Origin: Synechococcus sp. M44_DOE_062
GTDB lineage: Bacteria; Cyanobacteriota; Cyanobacteriia; Thermostichales; Thermostichaceae
Direction: 5' to 3'
DNA: 64,000 nt
NCBI GenBank assembly: GCA_015295985.1
Contig: DVDX01000014.1
Location: 1-64,000, forward strand
The translations under genes were made by a program, and so were the position numbers. Within the stretch, counting starts at the first letter, position 1. Every line of letters starts with the position of its first letter. The notes under the pieces were generated by a model. The model did not search any database. It worked only from the letters and a program-made list of their open reading frames with translations, and had not been told where the DNA came from. Shown here in pieces: positions 23,148 to 32,872 of the stretch.

Positions 23148-23759
23148 ATGCCTGCATTCCTTACCGCTTTCCTCGCTGCGCTGGGGGGCTATCTCCTGGG
23201 ATCCATCCCGACCGGCTATTGGGTGGGCCGTTGGTGGGGGGGTATCGATATTCGCCAACAGGGCTCCGGCTCTACCGGAGCGACCAATGTGTTGCGGACG
23301 TTGGGCAAAGGGCCTGCCCTGCTGGTGTTGCTGGTGGATGCCGCCAAGGGGGCAGCAGCAGTTGCTCTGGGATCGGCCTTAGGATCCCCGTGGTGGGTGG
23401 TTTTGGCGGCCTTATCGGCGGTGATCGGCCATAGCCGTTCCTGCTGGCTGGGGTTCAGGGGGGGCAAATCGGTGGCTACCAGCCTGGGGATATTGTTGGC
23501 TATGGCTTGGCCGGTAGCCCTGGCAACTTTCGGGGTCTGGCTACTGGGGCTCGCCCTCACCCGTATCGTTTCCTTCAGCTCCCTTTTGGCGGCAGTTGCA
23601 GCTCCGGTGATGATGTGGGCAACGGCTCAGCCTTTGCCGTATTTGTTGTTTGCGCTGGTGGGAGGGGTGTATGTGATTAGTGCTCATCGGCGCAACATCG
23701 AGCGCCTACTGGCCGGGTCAGAGCCGCGCATCGGCCAAAAATGGGCGCAATCTCCCTAG
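23148..23759 (+). CDS. plsY: glycerol-3-phosphate acyltransferase
   Basis: GYLLGSIPTGYWVGR, GSGSTGATNVLRTLGKGPALLVLLVDAAKG. Confidence 0.93.
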   Translation: MPAFLTAFLAALGGYLLGSIPTGYWVGRWWGGIDIRQQGSGSTGATNVLRTLGKGPALLVLLVDAAKGAAAVALGSALGSPWWVVLAALSAVIGHSRSCWLGFRGGKSVATSLGILLAMAWPVALATFGVWLLGLALTRIVSFSSLLAAVAAPVMMWATAQPLPYLLFALVGGVYVISAHRRNIERLLAGSEPRIGQKWAQSP

Positions 23760-23905
23760 CTTTAGCTTTGGCGTTGTTGCTCCGCACCGCTGACGCTACC
23801 TGGCTCATCTCAAAAGAGAAAAGAGAGCAAAGAGAAGAGAGAAGAGATTTCTTCCTCTCACTTCTCACTCCTCTCTCCTCACTCCTCTTATTGCTCCGCA
23901 ACGCC

Positions 23906-24274
23906 ATGCAACCGACCACAGTGGTTTTTGTGTACGGATCCCTGCTGCGAGGCGGCCAGTACCACAGCTTGCTGCAGGGGGCAGAATTTCTGGGGACAGA
24001 CAGCCTCAACCACATTGATCTTTACAATCTTGGCCCTTACCCAATGGCGGTTCGTGGCCAAAACCGGCTCTACGGCGAGTGCTACCGCATCCCCTTGAGT
24101 CTATTGCCCCGATTGGACGAGCTGGAAGACCACCCGCGGGTGTACGAGCGGCAGTGGGTGCAACTGGATAGCGGTACCTTTGCCTGGGTTTATCTGGGTC
24201 GGCCCGAGCAGGTACAAGGGTGTTCCCTCATCCCCAGTGGCCGCTGGCTGGCTAGAGATCAAAGTGGAGCTTGA
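23906..24274 (+). CDS. gamma-glutamylcyclotransferase-like (AIG2/GGCT fold) protein
   Basis: VFVYGSLLRGGQYHSLL...GECYRIPLSLLPRLDELEDHP; start reset downstream of a pyrimidine-rich tract. Confidence 0.75.
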   Translation: MQPTTVVFVYGSLLRGGQYHSLLQGAEFLGTDSLNHIDLYNLGPYPMAVRGQNRLYGECYRIPLSLLPRLDELEDHPRVYERQWVQLDSGTFAWVYLGRPEQVQGCSLIPSGRWLARDQSGA

Positions 24275-26561
24275 CGCCCTCAACATACTGAGGCAGTGGC
24301 AAGGACTCCGTCTCGCCATGTTGCTCCGCAACGCCGACGCGACCGTGTAAGTGCTGCCCACCGTTATCGCCAAGGCGAGCGTGAATGGCTGCCGACGGAT
24401 CCCATTCTTGGGAATCAGACTCTTTGGCGGAGAGAGCACCGGCATCCACAGGGCTGGACACGCGCTCCAGGTAGTAGATGCGATCCCCGCGTCGCCAAAT
24501 GTCGGGCTCAGGCAGGTAGAAAAGCCGACCTGGTCGAGATGAGCCGCTCCCCAGCCGCTGAGGGCGCACCAGCAATAGAGGCAGGCATAGATCCGCCTTG
24601 ATCCGATAGGCAAACTGATCCCGCAGCCGTTCAAGGGTGGGATCCTCCAGTCCCACCTGAACCAAGAAGGGATTGGGCAGCGCTGTCGGGAACGACTCTT
24701 GAGCGGCTAAGACAAAGGACTCCGTCCCGCTGTCGCGAACAGCCTTGTTGTTCACCTCTGACAGGGTTGAAGCCGAGAAAGGGGGGGGCAGGCCCAAACC
24801 GGCCAACGTGGGTAGGGTGATTGAGCGCAGCTCAGCCCGATTGGTCTCCAGATAGCCGGCCCAGCGCTGCAGTTGGGGGAAGGAAGGCTGCAAGGTGCGG
24901 ATCCCTTCTGAGATGGGCATATCTGGCAGCAACACCGTCCAGATGGTGGCAGAAACCGAGAGCTTAACCATCAACTCGGCAATGGCCCAGTTCACCTGGG
25001 GATCTAGAGTCAGGATCAACAGGGTTTGCGCATGGTCGATATCGGCCGTTAACAGAGCAGACTCGTTCAGCACGGCCTCCTGCAGGGATCCGGGGGCAGC
25101 TTCTGGCTTCAGGGCGGGCTTGGGGTTGCCATTGCCATGTTGCTCTGCACTGCTGTTGCTCCGCACCACTGACGCAATGGCGGCACGACGCTTCTGCGAA
25201 ACGGAGTCTTTACCGTCGGCCAAATGGGGAGCTTCGTAGCTGCCGTACCCATTTTTGGAAGGCCCAGAAAGCAATGGGATTACCTCGACCGTCTGGTTCA
25301 GCGAGCGCATCAACTGGGCCAATTGGTTGGTAAGGGGATGATCGCCGATGATGACGGTGGAACTGCCCTGATCCAGACCCAGCCAACGGGCCACCCAGGC
25401 TGCAGTCAACCCCTGTACCGTCACCGTCACCGAGATTGTCAAAAACACCAGGGCCTTGAGGGCATCCCCCCCGGTAATGCCCCGCTCTGTCAGCAAAATG
25501 GCAAACAAAGATGCCACGGAAGCCGCCACAATGCCCCGAGGAGCCAGCCAAGCCACAAACAGCTTCTGCCGCCAATTCAGGTCGCTGCGCCAGGTGCACA
25601 GCCACACGCTCAAGGGGCGGATGACCAGCATCAAGCACAGCACTGTGGCCAGGGATCCCCAGCCCAGGGCAAACACCGCCTTGAGGGAGAGCGTGGCAGT
25701 CAGCAGGATGAAGATCACCGAGATGGCCAACACCACCAACTGGCCGTGAAACTGCCGCACACCCCGCTCGGCAATGGCCGCTTTCTGCCGCACCACCAGG
25801 CCCGCCATCACCACTGCCATCAGCCCCGCCTCCGAGCGCAGCGACTGGGCCAGGGCAAACACCCCCAGGGCCCCCGCCAGCACCACTGAGTTGCGCAACT
25901 CCTCCGTCAAAAACTGCCGCGACCAGAGCAGGAAGGATCCCATCAGCCAGCCCCCCAGCGCTCCCACCGCCGACCCAATGGCCAGACGGCTGGACAACTG
26001 TTCCAGAGCCATGAGAAAACTGGGATGGCCAGAGAGCACCACCTGCAGCACCACCACCGCCAAAATGGCTCCGATGGGATCAATGAGCACCCCTTCTCCC
26101 TCCAGGAGCGTGCTGACTGCCGAATCGACCCGTACCCGCTTCAGGATAGGGTTGATCACCGTTGGCCCTGTCACCACTACCAGGGATCCAAACAAAAAGG
26201 CCAGCCGCCAGGGAAACTCCCCCAGATAGTGAGCTGCTGCCGCTCCCCCCACCAAGGTCAGCAGGGATCCCAACAAAACCAGATTGCGTAGGCTATTCGA
26301 TACCGGATTGAGGCGTTGCAGCCGCAGGTTCAGTCCCCCCTCAAACAAGATCAGGGCCACCGCCAACGACACCAGCGCCTCCAGCCCGGATCCCATGACT
26401 TGGGGGTGAACCCAGCCCAAACCATCTGGTCCCAGCAGCAGGCCAAACAGCAGTAGGAAAACAATGCTGGGCACTCTGACAACATTGGCCAGCACCTGAG
26501 CAGCGATCCCAGCCACCAGGGCTAGCGTAAACAGGATCGTCAGCTCAAATGAATCTTGCAT
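24252..26561 (-). CDS. CPA1-type Na+(K+)/H+ antiporter with long soluble C-terminus
   Basis: Multi-TM ELTILFTLALVAGIAAQVLANVVRVPSIVFLLLFGLLLGPDGLGW; NhaP-like organisation. Confidence 0.85.
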   Translation of the reverse strand: MQDSFELTILFTLALVAGIAAQVLANVVRVPSIVFLLLFGLLLGPDGLGWVHPQVMGSGLEALVSLAVALILFEGGLNLRLQRLNPVSNSLRNLVLLGSLLTLVGGAAAAHYLGEFPWRLAFLFGSLVVVTGPTVINPILKRVRVDSAVSTLLEGEGVLIDPIGAILAVVVLQVVLSGHPSFLMALEQLSSRLAIGSAVGALGGWLMGSFLLWSRQFLTEELRNSVVLAGALGVFALAQSLRSEAGLMAVVMAGLVVRQKAAIAERGVRQFHGQLVVLAISVIFILLTATLSLKAVFALGWGSLATVLCLMLVIRPLSVWLCTWRSDLNWRQKLFVAWLAPRGIVAASVASLFAILLTERGITGGDALKALVFLTISVTVTVQGLTAAWVARWLGLDQGSSTVIIGDHPLTNQLAQLMRSLNQTVEVIPLLSGPSKNGYGSYEAPHLADGKDSVSQKRRAAIASVVRSNSSAEQHGNGNPKPALKPEAAPGSLQEAVLNESALLTADIDHAQTLLILTLDPQVNWAIAELMVKLSVSATIWTVLLPDMPISEGIRTLQPSFPQLQRWAGYLETNRAELRSITLPTLAGLGLPPPFSASTLSEVNNKAVRDSGTESFVLAAQESFPTALPNPFLVQVGLEDPTLERLRDQFAYRIKADLCLPLLLVRPQRLGSGSSRPGRLFYLPEPDIWRRGDRIYYLERVSSPVDAGALSAKESDSQEWDPSAAIHARLGDNGGQHLHGRVGVAEQHGETESLPLPQYVEGVKLHFDL

Positions 26562-26933
26562 ATTGAGGCTTAACCGAACGCAATAGCGGGACGGAGCCCT
26601 TCCCTTTCCAGCTACTGAACGCTAACAATCTCATCGTTTCCATCGTTAACGTCGTTATTGCCCCGCAACGCTAACGCCAATACAGACTGCTGGAAAGTCT
26701 CCAATCGTCAAGGTGGCTCTACCCATCACGTCAGCCGCTCATGAGCCTAAACACGCAGAGCTAACCCACGTGTGCTGGCTGCATGAAGCTGCAAAAGCTA
26801 CATTCAGCCCAGCTCTCGCTACAGTACACATGACTTACCTCAACCTATCACAGAGCGAGCTTGACGACCACTCTGGCATTGGGCAGCCCAGTAGGGAATG
26901 AAAGCAAATAACAGGCTGCCAGAAATCCCCCTT

Positions 26934-27236
26934 CTAGGCTTTCTCGTCCTCTGAGTGGCTGAGACCCGTCTCTAAGGGCTTAACGCGACGGATGGGCAGA
27001 TTGGCAATGAGAGCAGTCGCTCCCCCTTCCGTGGCCAAATGGAACTGCATTCCCTCTGAATCCAGCTCCACATAGCGCGACACCACCCCCAAAATCTCTA
27101 GGCGCATCGATTCCAAGGCTGCCGGGCTGAGATTGGCACGGTCGTGAGCCAAGATCAGCTTCAACCGCTGCTTGGCTTGCTCGCGGCTGTTGCCGGAGTG
27201 CCGAGAAAAAAGCTGAACCAAAAAATCGAGGAGCAT
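26934..27236 (-). CDS. minE: cell division topological specificity factor MinE
   Basis: SREQAKQRLKLILAHDRANLSPAALESMRLEILGVVSRYVELD. Confidence 0.95.
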   Translation of the reverse strand: MLLDFLVQLFSRHSGNSREQAKQRLKLILAHDRANLSPAALESMRLEILGVVSRYVELDSEGMQFHLATEGGATALIANLPIRRVKPLETGLSHSEDEKA

Positions 27237-27317
27237 AGGCTTTGTTAGCTTTGTTACTCAGTTGAGATAGGTCAAAATCGCCATTCCAATCTGGAGGGGA
27301 AAACGACAAAACACTTG

Positions 27318-28124
27318 TCAGAGCACTTTTTGGTTTAAAAACCGTTTGGCCCGCTCCCAAAAAGACTCACCCAGGCTGGCCAGCTTGGGGAACTCCACCA
27401 CTTCCCCTTCTAGCCGTCGGGCAATGCGCTGGATGGCCTGAGCAGCCAGAGTTGGATTGGCTGAGAGGACTATGGGCTCCCCTTTGTTGGTGGAGACGAT
27501 CACCTCGCGGTCTTCTGGAATGATACCCACCAACGGGATGGCCAACACCTCCACCACATCTTCCACCGACATCATCTGGCCGGCTGCCACCATGTCCGGA
27601 CGTAGGCGGTTGACAATGAGCTGAGTCGATGAGATCTGTGCAGCTTCTAACAAGCCCACCACCCGATCTGCATCCCGCACCGCTGCCACTTCTGGGGTGG
27701 TGATGATGATGGCCTCGTTGGCCCCGGCGATGGCATTGCGAAACCCCTGTTCGATCCCTGCCGGACAATCAATCAGCACATAGTCGTGGCTGCTGGCCAG
27801 CTTCTCGATCAACTGGCGCATCTGATCCGGATGCACTGCCGTTTTGTTGCGGGTTTGGGCTGCCGGCAACAGCGAGAGATTGGGGGTGCGCTTGTCTTTC
27901 ACCAAAGCCTGCTCGAGGCGACATTCCCCGGCAATCACCTCTAGGGCTGTGTACACCACCCGATTCTCCAGCCCCAGTAGCAAATCCAAGTTGCGCAGGC
28001 CAAAGTCTGCATCCACCACCACCACCGAGCGACCTAAGCGCGCCAAAGCAGTGCCCAGGTTGGCCGTCACAGTGGTTTTGCCGACTCCACCTTTACCAGA
28101 AGTCATGACAATGACTCGGCTCAT
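27318..28124 (-). CDS. minD: septum site-determining protein MinD
   Basis: Deviant Walker A GKGGVGKTTVTANLG, VVVVDADFGLRNLDLLLGLENR, amphipathic C-terminal helix. Confidence 0.97.
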   Translation of the reverse strand: MSRVIVMTSGKGGVGKTTVTANLGTALARLGRSVVVVDADFGLRNLDLLLGLENRVVYTALEVIAGECRLEQALVKDKRTPNLSLLPAAQTRNKTAVHPDQMRQLIEKLASSHDYVLIDCPAGIEQGFRNAIAGANEAIIITTPEVAAVRDADRVVGLLEAAQISSTQLIVNRLRPDMVAAGQMMSVEDVVEVLAIPLVGIIPEDREVIVSTNKGEPIVLSANPTLAAQAIQRIARRLEGEVVEFPKLASLGESFWERAKRFLNQKVL

Positions 28125-28888
28125 ACTCCTCTCCGCAGAAAATCTTGAAGGCTGGCGATGCAGATGACATCTTCCTGCAGGTAAACCACTTCAGGGGTGT
28201 TGGGCAGGGATCCACCTTCTGGCGGACGGGCCACCTGATCGGCAATGCGCAACTGAGTGGGCTCCAACTGCAAAGCCAAGATCACAGCTCCCTTGTTGCC
28301 GTTGGCCCCCGCGTGAACCAGACCCCGCAAGCGTCCCCAAACCCAAATATCTCCTCCGGCAATGATCTCGCCGCCGGGGTTGAGATCCCCCAACAGGAAT
28401 ACCGATCCCCCGTGACGTACCGACATGCCAGAGCGCACAGTCGAACGTAGGTACAGAGGTGTGGTGTCTGGGGGAGCAGGGGGAACTGCCTCCAAAAGGG
28501 AAGATTGTTCCACAGAATAGCCCAACGTCGCTGCTGCAATGGCTGTCGAGCGGGATCGAGTTTGGACGCGCCACAGTTGCAGTCCATGCTGAGACAATAG
28601 GGCAGCAAGAAGTTGTAGGGTAGGCATGTCCAGCTCTCGCTGCTGGCTCCAGAGGGTGAGGGGAGCAACTCCGGCCCAGTAGGGTTTGCGACTGCGCAAC
28701 TGCCAAACCAGGTTTTCCCACAGCTCTTCCCAAGGCAAGGTGCTGGGCAAGTGCAGATGGATCCCCTGGGCATCCGACCGAAAGTAAACACTGCCTGTAA
28801 CCCAGGAGTCTGGAGATGGGGTAGGTGGGGAGATTTCAGGATTCCCTGTGGAGGCTCCCGTCATGACCGCCCTTAAACCCTTGAACAT
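28121..28888 (-). CDS. minC: septum site-determining protein MinC
   Basis: RSTVRSGMSVRHGGSVFLLGDLNPGGEIIAGGDIWVWGRLRGLVHAG; 4-bp overlap with minD. Confidence 0.95.
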   Translation of the reverse strand: MFKGLRAVMTGASTGNPEISPPTPSPDSWVTGSVYFRSDAQGIHLHLPSTLPWEELWENLVWQLRSRKPYWAGVAPLTLWSQQRELDMPTLQLLAALLSQHGLQLWRVQTRSRSTAIAAATLGYSVEQSSLLEAVPPAPPDTTPLYLRSTVRSGMSVRHGGSVFLLGDLNPGGEIIAGGDIWVWGRLRGLVHAGANGNKGAVILALQLEPTQLRIADQVARPPEGGSLPNTPEVVYLQEDVICIASLQDFLRRGV

Positions 28889-28982
28889 CTGCCTGAATAT
28901 AGAGCCTTATCCTATTCCATTCCACCAAGCCAGGGGAAACTCTCTCGGCAGTTGCCCTTAATAGCAAAGCGGTTTCGCTTGG

Positions 28983-30005
28983 GTGGCAGGACAATCTTGC
29001 TTCCGGATCGCTAACTTGAGGGTAAGCCGCCCTGGACGGAGCCAATTTCTGATGTTGAAACCTCGCCACACATTTGGGCTGCTCGCGCCAGCAGGACGGG
29101 ATCCTCTCCTCTCCAAAAGGTGGAGTCCTCGCGCGGTAAGACCGGTCGCCACTGCTCTACTTAGCATTCTTGCGGTATCCGGGATCGGATCCCCTGTCCA
29201 TGCCCAAGATCCGGGCCGTTTGCTGATTCATGGCCTTCAATGGCTGCAGGTGAGCCAGTTGAACGATGCCCAAGAGGTGAGCTTAGGCCGCCAGATCGAT
29301 CGACAACTGAAAGCGCGGGGACAAATTCGCCTCAGTTCGGATCCCTACTGGGTTGAGCGGGTGAACCGCATTGGTCAACGGGTGGCCGCCCATAGCGAAC
29401 GGCCCCATCTGCCCTACACCTTTCAAGTGGTGGAAGATCCCGATATCAACGCCTTTGCCACACTGGGAGGCTTTGTTTACATCACCACTGGTGCCCTCGC
29501 AGCCGCCGGCAACGACGACCAGATTGCCGCCGTGCTGGCCCACGAGGTGGCCCACATCAGCGAACGCCACGGCCTGCAACAACTGCAGCAGGCTGCCACC
29601 GCCCAGTTTGGGGCTCAATTGTTGGGGCTCAACGACAGTACCCTGGCCGCTCTGGCCCTGGAATTGGGGGTACGGCGCCCGCAGAGCCGTGAAAACGAGT
29701 TTATTGCCGATGAAAAAGGTCTGTGGACAGCCTATCGCGCCGGGTTTGACCCGCAGGGCATGCCGCAATTTTTGGCCAAGTTGCAATCCCGCGGATCTGT
29801 GCCAGAGTTCCTGCGCACCCATCCCCCTGTCTCGGAGCGCATTGCCCGCCTCAACCAGCTCATCACTCAGCATGGCATGGTCAGCCCAGCCGGTCAGACC
29901 GTTCCACTCCATGGCTCCGGCGGCTCCATTTGGCCCTCCGGATCGCCCCAACAAACCCAAGGCACCGAGATTGAGATCCTGCCGCTACTCCCTGTCTTGC
30001 CCTGA
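28983..30005 (+). CDS. M48-family metalloprotease (start may be 29052)
   Basis: HEVAH zinc motif in AAVLAHEVAHISERHG; ENEFIADEKG; signal-like N-terminus. Confidence 0.85.
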   Translation: MAGQSCFRIANLRVSRPGRSQFLMLKPRHTFGLLAPAGRDPLLSKRWSPRAVRPVATALLSILAVSGIGSPVHAQDPGRLLIHGLQWLQVSQLNDAQEVSLGRQIDRQLKARGQIRLSSDPYWVERVNRIGQRVAAHSERPHLPYTFQVVEDPDINAFATLGGFVYITTGALAAAGNDDQIAAVLAHEVAHISERHGLQQLQQAATAQFGAQLLGLNDSTLAALALELGVRRPQSRENEFIADEKGLWTAYRAGFDPQGMPQFLAKLQSRGSVPEFLRTHPPVSERIARLNQLITQHGMVSPAGQTVPLHGSGGSIWPSGSPQQTQGTEIEILPLLPVLP

Positions 30006-30124
30006 CTCGGCACAGGGGGATCCCTTCTGCCCAGGGCCGGCTGAAATGGCCCTCGCTCCCAATCTCTGGCCTCGATGACTCCCTGTGTTTCTTGGTCGGG
30101 GATGGCTACTGGTGGAGCTGTGCT

Positions 30125-30490
30125 TCACAGCAAAGGCAGGCCACGCAGTCTCCGCAACTGGTTGAGGTGGGCCGGACAATCACAGCCGAATAGGGCAATA
30201 GCTGCGTTGCTTTCTTCAAGGGTGAACTCCAGAAAAGGATGCTCTGTCACCTCGACCTCGACCCAGGACTCCGTCCCGCTAACGCGGGCGGCTGGGATGG
30301 GATCCCTCTGCTCGGGAACAAGGAGAGGATGTCTCCACGGCAAAGAACGGGAGCGGACGACACTCAGGTTAAATGGGGGTGCCTCCAGGGTAGCAGCTCG
30401 AGCTGCAGGAGCGGACAAAAGCAGCAACGCCCACAGAGCCGGTGTAGCCCACCTTGCCCAGCGCCAATAGGAATAGGGGATCCCTGCCAT
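30125..30490 (-). CDS. small secreted hypothetical protein
   Basis: 121-aa ORF with N-terminal signal-like helix (WALLLLSAPAARAA). Confidence 0.4.
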   Translation of the reverse strand: MAGIPYSYWRWARWATPALWALLLLSAPAARAATLEAPPFNLSVVRSRSLPWRHPLLVPEQRDPIPAARVSGTESWVEVEVTEHPFLEFTLEESNAAIALFGCDCPAHLNQLRRLRGLPLL

Positions 30491-30803
30491 AGACCTTGCT
30501 AGCTCACTCCAGCTTTAGTGTACCGTCCGTTTTGGGTTTTGCCAGGGAGTGGCTGAAGTCAAGAGGGCGTTACATTAACGCGACTGGTCGGCATCGCCTC
30601 AGGAACCGTTGGTTCACAGCCGGCGGATCCCATGCCAAACTTTGGTTTACAATATTTTTAGATTCAGACTCATTTGAACCTGGAGAGGCCAATCTTTAGC
30701 CTTTCTGAACGGTATGCGTCTTCTGCAGCGCTCCACTGGGATCTAGCTTGCTGCCCTTTCCCGTCCCGCTTTGTTCGTTTTTCTACCAACCCAGGAGATT
30801 CTT

Positions 30804-31271
30804 ATGGCCGTTCCAAATGGTCGTTCCAGCACGCTTCCAGAGCAAGAAGCTTCTTCTATGGGAAAGGACGCCCTCCCGCTAACGCAAACGGGTAATGCTC
30901 TAAACCTGGCTCCTCTGCCTGCTGACGGGGCCTCTGGGCCTGCTCAGATGCCGGTACTGCTGGAGGAGAAATCCGGCCCGCCGGTGTTCCCCAGCCCTGT
31001 CAAGTTCAGCGAAATTGGGATTGACCACCGTCCGGTCGGGGCTTCAACCCTGAAAGTGGTAGATTACTATGCCGACGGACGTCCAGTGACTGCTGCAACC
31101 CTCAAGGTTGTGGACACTTGGGGGGAGGGGCGCCCAACGGTTGCCTCGGGGGCCAAATTCATTCATGATCCCACCCTCAATCGCCCGATAATGGCTGATG
31201 GCCTGAAAATTGCCAAAACCTTCATGGGCAATCGCCCCATTGAGGCCAGCCCCCTCAAGGTGATGCGCTAG
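30804..31271 (+). CDS. hypothetical protein with internal repeats of about 17 aa
   Basis: RBS aggag before ATG 30804; repeats RPVGASTLKVVDYY/RPVTAATLKVVDTW/RPTVASGAKFIHD/RPIMADGLKIAKT/RPIEASPLKVMR. Confidence 0.7.
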   Translation: MAVPNGRSSTLPEQEASSMGKDALPLTQTGNALNLAPLPADGASGPAQMPVLLEEKSGPPVFPSPVKFSEIGIDHRPVGASTLKVVDYYADGRPVTAATLKVVDTWGEGRPTVASGAKFIHDPTLNRPIMADGLKIAKTFMGNRPIEASPLKVMR

Positions 31272-31339
31272 CCCGGATCCCCAAGGGGGGCCAGGGATCC
31301 CCTTGCTAACCTGAGTTGGGGTAGTTCAGGGCAGTAAGC

Positions 31340-32167
31340 ATGGAGATCCTAGCGGTTCTCTTGGGGCTGTTGGCGGGCTTGGGGGGAGGAGCAGGCTATC
31401 TGGCAGATCAGACGGCGCGGCAGCTTTTGCTGGATCAGTTGGATCGGGCAGAGGTTTTGGAGGTGCGCATCCAAAGCCAGCCCAATTACCGTCTGCTGAA
31501 TGGCCAAGCGGATCGCCTGCTGATCGCCGGGCGCGGGCTCTATCGAGCGCCCTTTCCCCGCATCGAGCTCTTGGAGCTGGAAACCGATCCGGTGGCAATT
31601 GACCCCTCTTTTTTCCAGGGGGCTTCCCTGCGCTTGGCGCGACCTCTGCAAGCTGCGGTGCGGGTGGTGGTGCGAGAAGAGGACTTGAACGCTGCCCTCA
31701 ACATGCCAGAGGTGCTCCGCCAGTTTCAGGATCTCCGGGCCGATCTGCCCTTTGGGAGAGGGGGAAGGGAAGCTCGTCGTTTCGAGCTGCGTCAGCCCCG
31801 CGTCGAGTTTTTGGATCCCAACCGCATTCAGCTCTCTGCCCTTTTGGTGGAGGAAGACGGCGGTACTGAGCAGAAGGACTCCGTCCAGCCAACGCGAGCG
31901 GTGGAGGTGGTGTTCAACGCCGGGATCCGCATGGACGAAGGGCGCAGCCTAAAGCTGGAGAATCCAGAGTTTGTGATCGGTTCTGTACGGGTTCCTGATG
32001 AGATCTCAGCAGCGTTTCTGGGCGGGCTCAATGAGGTGTTTGACCTGCAAGAGCTGGAAGAGAGTGGGATTCTGGTGCGGGTGCTCAGCCTGGAGATAGA
32101 GCCTGACCAATTGCAGGTGATTGGGTTTGTGCGGGTGGAGACGCTGGAAAGGACTTTGTCCCGCTAA
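31340..32167 (+). CDS. DUF2993 (LmeA-like) domain protein
   Basis: LLDQLDRAEVLEVRIQSQPNYRLLNGQADRLLIAGRGLYR...ALNMPEVLRQFQ. Confidence 0.65.
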   Translation: MEILAVLLGLLAGLGGGAGYLADQTARQLLLDQLDRAEVLEVRIQSQPNYRLLNGQADRLLIAGRGLYRAPFPRIELLELETDPVAIDPSFFQGASLRLARPLQAAVRVVVREEDLNAALNMPEVLRQFQDLRADLPFGRGGREARRFELRQPRVEFLDPNRIQLSALLVEEDGGTEQKDSVQPTRAVEVVFNAGIRMDEGRSLKLENPEFVIGSVRVPDEISAAFLGGLNEVFDLQELEESGILVRVLSLEIEPDQLQVIGFVRVETLERTLSR

Positions 32168-32339
32168 CCGGGATCCCTGTCGAGCATGAATGAGATCCTC
32201 AAGGCTCTGCTCCAGACAAAGAGTGGTTTAGCTAGCCCGCCGGGAAGCCCCGCCCTCTCTGCAAAGGACTACGTCCCGCTTTCGCGAACAGCAGGAGGGT
32301 CGGGATGAAAGGCGGACATCTTCTAGGCTACAATCCACA

Positions 32340-32484
32340 TAGCTGTACAAAACGGCGTTGCCGGAATCTGGTGCAGCTACGCGGTGGGACATCCCGTGTC
32401 TGCTCGTGGAGGGTTCTTGCACTAGCTCCCCGTTGAAGCGAGAAGCCCGTACTCTACCCATCAGGGTGAGCGTTGGGAGTATGT
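32340..32484 (+). mobile_element. IS200/IS605-type right-end relic
   Basis: CTCTACCCATCAGGGTGAG hairpin followed by GGGAGTATGTCAC, same terminal motif as at 5690 and 35681; 5' limit uncertain. Confidence 0.45.
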
Positions 32485-32488
32485 CACG

Positions 32489-32872
32489 TCAATCTTCAAC
32501 CCAACTCAGAGTAGGGGCGACCAGATAAGGCAGGGGATCCTCTGCACTCACTTGAGCAAGACACCTCAAAAGGCTTTGGTTGGCCTGCCACAGGGCTTGC
32601 ACATCCCATCCGCCGTAGGTGGGCAGAAAGTCCGCCAGCTTACGGTTGGCTTCCCCCAGCAGGATCATGCAGCCGCGGCGATTGCCGTTCTGCAGGTGAT
32701 AGTAGGCCACTGCCGTCTGCAACAAGCCCTGGTAAAAGCGCCGCTCTGGATCCACTGCCTCCATCCACAGGGCCTCTAGGGTGTCATGGCAGGCGTAAAA
32801 TTCCCGCCGGTTAAACTGCTCGGCGGCCAAACGCAGCGCTTCTGAGTGGGCAGGGCTCATGTCGCTAGGCAC
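32489..32872 (-). CDS. DUF309 family protein
   Basis: AAEQFNRREFYACHDTLEALWMEAVDPERRFYQGLLQTAVAYYHLQNGN. Confidence 0.85.
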   Translation of the reverse strand: MPSDMSPAHSEALRLAAEQFNRREFYACHDTLEALWMEAVDPERRFYQGLLQTAVAYYHLQNGNRRGCMILLGEANRKLADFLPTYGGWDVQALWQANQSLLRCLAQVSAEDPLPYLVAPTLSWVED

